64,000 bases of DNA from NCBI GenBank assembly GCA_017626325.1, contig JAGAIZ010000049.1, positions 16,111-80,110 on the forward strand, written 5' to 3'. Within the stretch, counting starts at the first letter, position 1. The number at the start of each line of letters is the position of its first letter. Below, piece after piece: positions 62,749 through 64,000 of the stretch. This DNA is from Lachnospiraceae bacterium. Lineage in GTDB: Bacteria; Bacillota; Clostridia; Lachnospirales; Lachnospiraceae. The notes below the pieces were generated by a model. The model was given only the letters and a program-made list of their open reading frames with translations, was not told the origin of the DNA and made no database searches. Both the position numbers and the translations under genes were made by a program.

Positions 62749-62923
62749 GGTAATCGAAAAAGCCGTTGCCGGAGAGCCGGAAGCGGTAGACACCGTGTTG
62801 CGGCATTATACCGCGCACATCAAATATCTGTCTATGTATAAAGGGCATATCAATGACGATACACAGGACAGATTAAAGGCTAAACTGGTTGAAGCTATAT
62901 TAAAATTCCGCTTTGACAGGTAA
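62720..62923 (+). CDS. Orf8-like helix-turn-helix protein
   Basis: 67 residues, MRNKKLIPFEVIEKAVAGEPEAVDTVLRHY..., similar to the small HTH_16-type Orf8 of Tn916-like elements, ending in KLVEAILKFRFDR. The start codon lies inside the sigma-like gene. It is the last convincing gene before the window ends. Confidence 0.8.
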   Translation: MRNKKLIPFEVIEKAVAGEPEAVDTVLRHYTAHIKYLSMYKGHINDDTQDRLKAKLVEAILKFRFDR

Positions 62924-62938
62924 CAGGTAGCAAAGACA

Positions 62939-62990
62939 GGAAAAGCTGTCAAGGGTAAACTTCGCGCTACGCGCCCTTGACAGCTTTTCC
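62939..62990. repeat. 17-bp perfect inverted repeat
   Basis: GGAAAAGCTGTCAAGGG (62939-62955) pairs exactly with CCCTTGACAGCTTTTCC (62974-62990). The 18-base loop contains CGCG-CTA-CGCG type self-complementarity. It follows the Orf8-like gene. It has no T run; a terminator or transfer-origin role is possible. Confidence 0.75.
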
Positions 62991-63013
62991 CGCCTTTGCT
63001 TGTGGGCAGTCAA

Positions 63014-63045
63014 GAGGGCGAAATCAGAAAACTGCTTTCGCCCTC
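63014..63045. repeat. 10-bp inverted repeat
   Basis: GAGGGCGAAA (63014-63023) with TTTCGCCCTC (63036-63045), perfect, 12-base loop. Confidence 0.7.
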
Positions 63046-63061
63046 AATTTATTATGTGTTT

Positions 63062-63173
63062 GTTACGCAGTAGAGGTCATTTTGCCCTTGATTTATGCGG
63101 CTTTGTTGCGTTTGGAATGGAGAGATAAGGGTTTTATATGTCTGCCTTCAAAAACGGCGTTCTATTGCGTAAC
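63062..63173. repeat. 112-bp MITE-like element, copy 1
   Basis: Bounded by GTTACGCAGTAGA and TCTATTGCGTAAC, which are inverted copies of each other with one mismatch. It shares length, ends and the internal TTGATTTATGCGG with copy 2. No flanking target duplication was clear. Confidence 0.75.
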
Positions 63174-63357
63174 ATGGAAAAGGTATTTCTTTGTACTGTC
63201 GTTTCCATTCCATTTTTCTATTCCCGCAGCTTTGCCGCTGTATCTTGTTTCAAAGGAGAGGGGTTAGGGAAAGGATAGGAAAGGAATAGGTATTTGATTA
63301 AATCTGTATTTGGTTTTTCTTTAGTTAGTTATATCTTTATTTTATTGCGTTGGATTT

Positions 63358-63417
63358 TCCGATGTCGGATAACCCGATGTCGGAAAATCCAATATCGGAT
63401 AATCCAACACCGGGAGT
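63358..63417. repeat. Four phased 15-bp iterons
   Basis: Units start at 63358, 63373, 63388 and 63403: TCCGATGTCGGATAA, CCCGATGTCGGAAAA, TCCAATATCGGATAA and TCCAACACCGGGAGT. The first two hold the small palindrome CCGATGTCGG. The last is diverged. Fixed 15-base spacing suggests a protein-binding array such as an origin or control site. Confidence 0.8.
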
Positions 63418-63484
63418 TATTACGGTGTTCAAAATCCGTCTAATCCAACCGCTTTATAAAACTACTGCTTTTGCGGGTAGGTAT

Positions 63485-63596
63485 GTTACGCAATAGAGGG
63501 TAAAAAGTCTTTGATTTATGCGGATTTCAGAGCATAAAAAACACTTAGACGATATTTTATATTCCAACCCTCAAAAATGGTGTTCTACTGCGTAAC
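63485..63596. repeat. 112-bp MITE-like element, copy 2
   Basis: Bounded by GTTACGCAATAGA and TCTACTGCGTAAC, in the same orientation and exactly the same length as copy 1. Ends and TTGATTTATGCGG are kept while the middle is diverged. Confidence 0.75.
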
Positions 63597-63600
63597 AAAA

Positions 63601-63642
63601 AGCAGAGAACCGACCACTAATGAAAGTGATATGTTCTCTGCT
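63601..63642. repeat. 10-bp perfect inverted repeat
   Basis: AGCAGAGAAC (63601-63610) pairs with GTTCTCTGCT (63633-63642). It directly follows the second 112-bp copy. Confidence 0.7.
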
Positions 63643-63780
63643 CTTGCTTGCACCCTGTTTGTCAGCGTTGATGATAAGTTGTTTTGAATACTTCCTTATC
63701 AACGTAAAACCAATGGTTTGCGGCATTTTTACTATATCCCATAATTACTTAAAACACTGTTGTTTGTATTAAACATTTTG

Positions 63781-63809
63781 TTGACTAAAACTGAAAAATT
63801 GCATATACT
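63781..63809 (+). promoter_or_regulatory. Sigma-A promoter of a possible small RNA
   Basis: TTGACT (63781-63786), 17 bases, TATACT (63804-63809). No ORF of useful size follows before the terminator. Confidence 0.7.
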
Positions 63810-63815
63810 ATAAGT

Positions 63816-63947
63816 GAGCAAAGAGATTTGCTTAGCGCGAATGACGCTTAGAATATTATTCACGTGTAAGTTTGTTCTCCGCGGATGACGGGAATGAAAA
63901 TTAGAATATCATCCACTTGTAAAAGCCACTGTAAAAGGTGGCTTTTA
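63816..63947 (+). ncRNA. Candidate small RNA, about 130 bases
   Basis: A promoter and a terminator enclose a stretch with no good ORF. It contains two related segments: GCGAATGACGCTTAGAATAT (63837 onward) and GCGGATGACG...TTAGAATATCATCCACTTGTAA (63881 onward). Each can fold locally, for example GGATGA with TCATCC. No known RNA family was recognised. Confidence 0.5.
63921..63946 (+). terminator. Terminator of the candidate small RNA
   Basis: AAAAGCCAC (63921-63929) pairs with GTGGCTTTT (63938-63946). Confidence 0.75.
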
Positions 63948-63953
63948 GTTTAG

Positions 63954-64000
63954 GTGCGCCTTGCGGCGCACGTCGCTAACGGGTGAAAGTCCCCAATCCG
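63954..64000 (+). mobile_element. 5' end of a probable group II intron (truncated by window)
   Basis: GTGCGCC at 63954 matches the GUGYG start of bacterial group II introns. Next come a CGGCGCACGTCGCTAACG segment and GGGTGAAAGTCCC, which is typical of domain I just inside the 5' end. It sits a few bases after a terminator hairpin, the preferred target of class C introns. The rest, including any reverse transcriptase, is outside the window. Confidence 0.65.

Larger units (their letters stand above)
58188..64000. mobile_element. Tn4451-like integrative element, left part (right end outside window)
   Basis: A switch from housekeeping genes to a large serine recombinase, TnpW-like protein, MATE efflux pump, sigma-like factor, Orf8-like HTH protein and dense repeats marks an acquired element. 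The recombinase gene lies at the left edge reading outward, as tnpX-type genes often do. The exact left end must lie between 58053 and 58188, but no attachment sequence could be fixed. The base composition and codon choice of these genes differ visibly from the chromosomal genes to the left. No relaxase gene is in view. Confidence 0.7.

Noticed and set aside
62977-63267. ORF of 96 codons in the repeat-rich tail
   Set aside because: It runs through two inverted repeats and a whole 112-bp element, lacks a ribosome site, and the peptide looks unlike any family.
63358-63417. CRISPR-like reading of the repeats
   Set aside because: Units are 15 bases, contiguous and without spacers; no cas genes are present. 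They fit iterons better.

Overview
The window looks like a chromosomal stretch from a Lachnospiraceae-type member of the Clostridia. The evidence is AGGAGG-type ribosome binding sites, sigma-A promoters with 17-base spacers, a Gram-positive T-box leader, a glycyl-radical (anaerobic) nucleotide reductase, several lipoproteins with acidic linkers, and the adjacent Fe-S scaffold and GGGtGRT genes. This placement is inferred from gene content and sequence style, not from a database search.

Layout. 1-4.4 kb: the start of a ribose-phosphate pyrophosphokinase gene (minus) diverges from der-plsY-gpsA; metF converges on gpsA. 4.5-12.6 kb: a MoxR ATPase/VWA pair, then a signalling operon of a receiver-HD-GYP protein and two membrane hybrid histidine-kinase-like proteins, both with damaged catalytic motifs. 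12.6-19.5 kb: a tyrosine T-box and tyrS, an aldolase-family enzyme, aroC, a VanY-like carboxypeptidase, tgt and yajC. 19.6-31.2 kb: an acidic lipoprotein, then amino-acid biosynthesis (leuB, ilvD, ilvB, serC, serA) interrupted by a membrane glycosyltransferase-like gene and an L,D-transpeptidase. 31.3-41.9 kb: a DUF1015 gene, glgB with an unusual basic tail, mscS, tRNA-Thr(CGT), nrdD-nrdG flanked by two related small proteins, and an ABC permease/ATPase pair. 42-58 kb: argH, asd, an EAL protein with a ruined GGDEF site, an ATPase, topB, a hexapeptide-repeat protein, an intact PAS-GGDEF protein, a three-gene ABC importer, and the Fe-S scaffold/GGGtGRT pair.

58.2 kb to the end is an accessory region resembling a Tn4451-type integrative element. 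It carries a large serine recombinase and a TnpW-like protein on the minus strand, and on the plus strand a MATE efflux pump behind a structured leader with its own leader peptide, a 36-codon ORF, a sigma-like factor and an Orf8-like HTH protein. About 1 kb without convincing genes follows, packed with repeats: two 112-bp elements with inverted ends, four phased 15-bp iterons, several long hairpins, and a promoter-terminator unit that may encode a small RNA. The last 47 bases look like the 5' end of a group II intron placed just after that terminator.

Themes. Cyclic-di-GMP turnover recurs (HD-GYP, EAL, GGDEF). Amino-acid synthesis is spread over several transcription units with clear promoters. 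The least explained parts are the paired degenerate kinases, the structured leader of the mobile efflux gene, and the repeat-rich tail.
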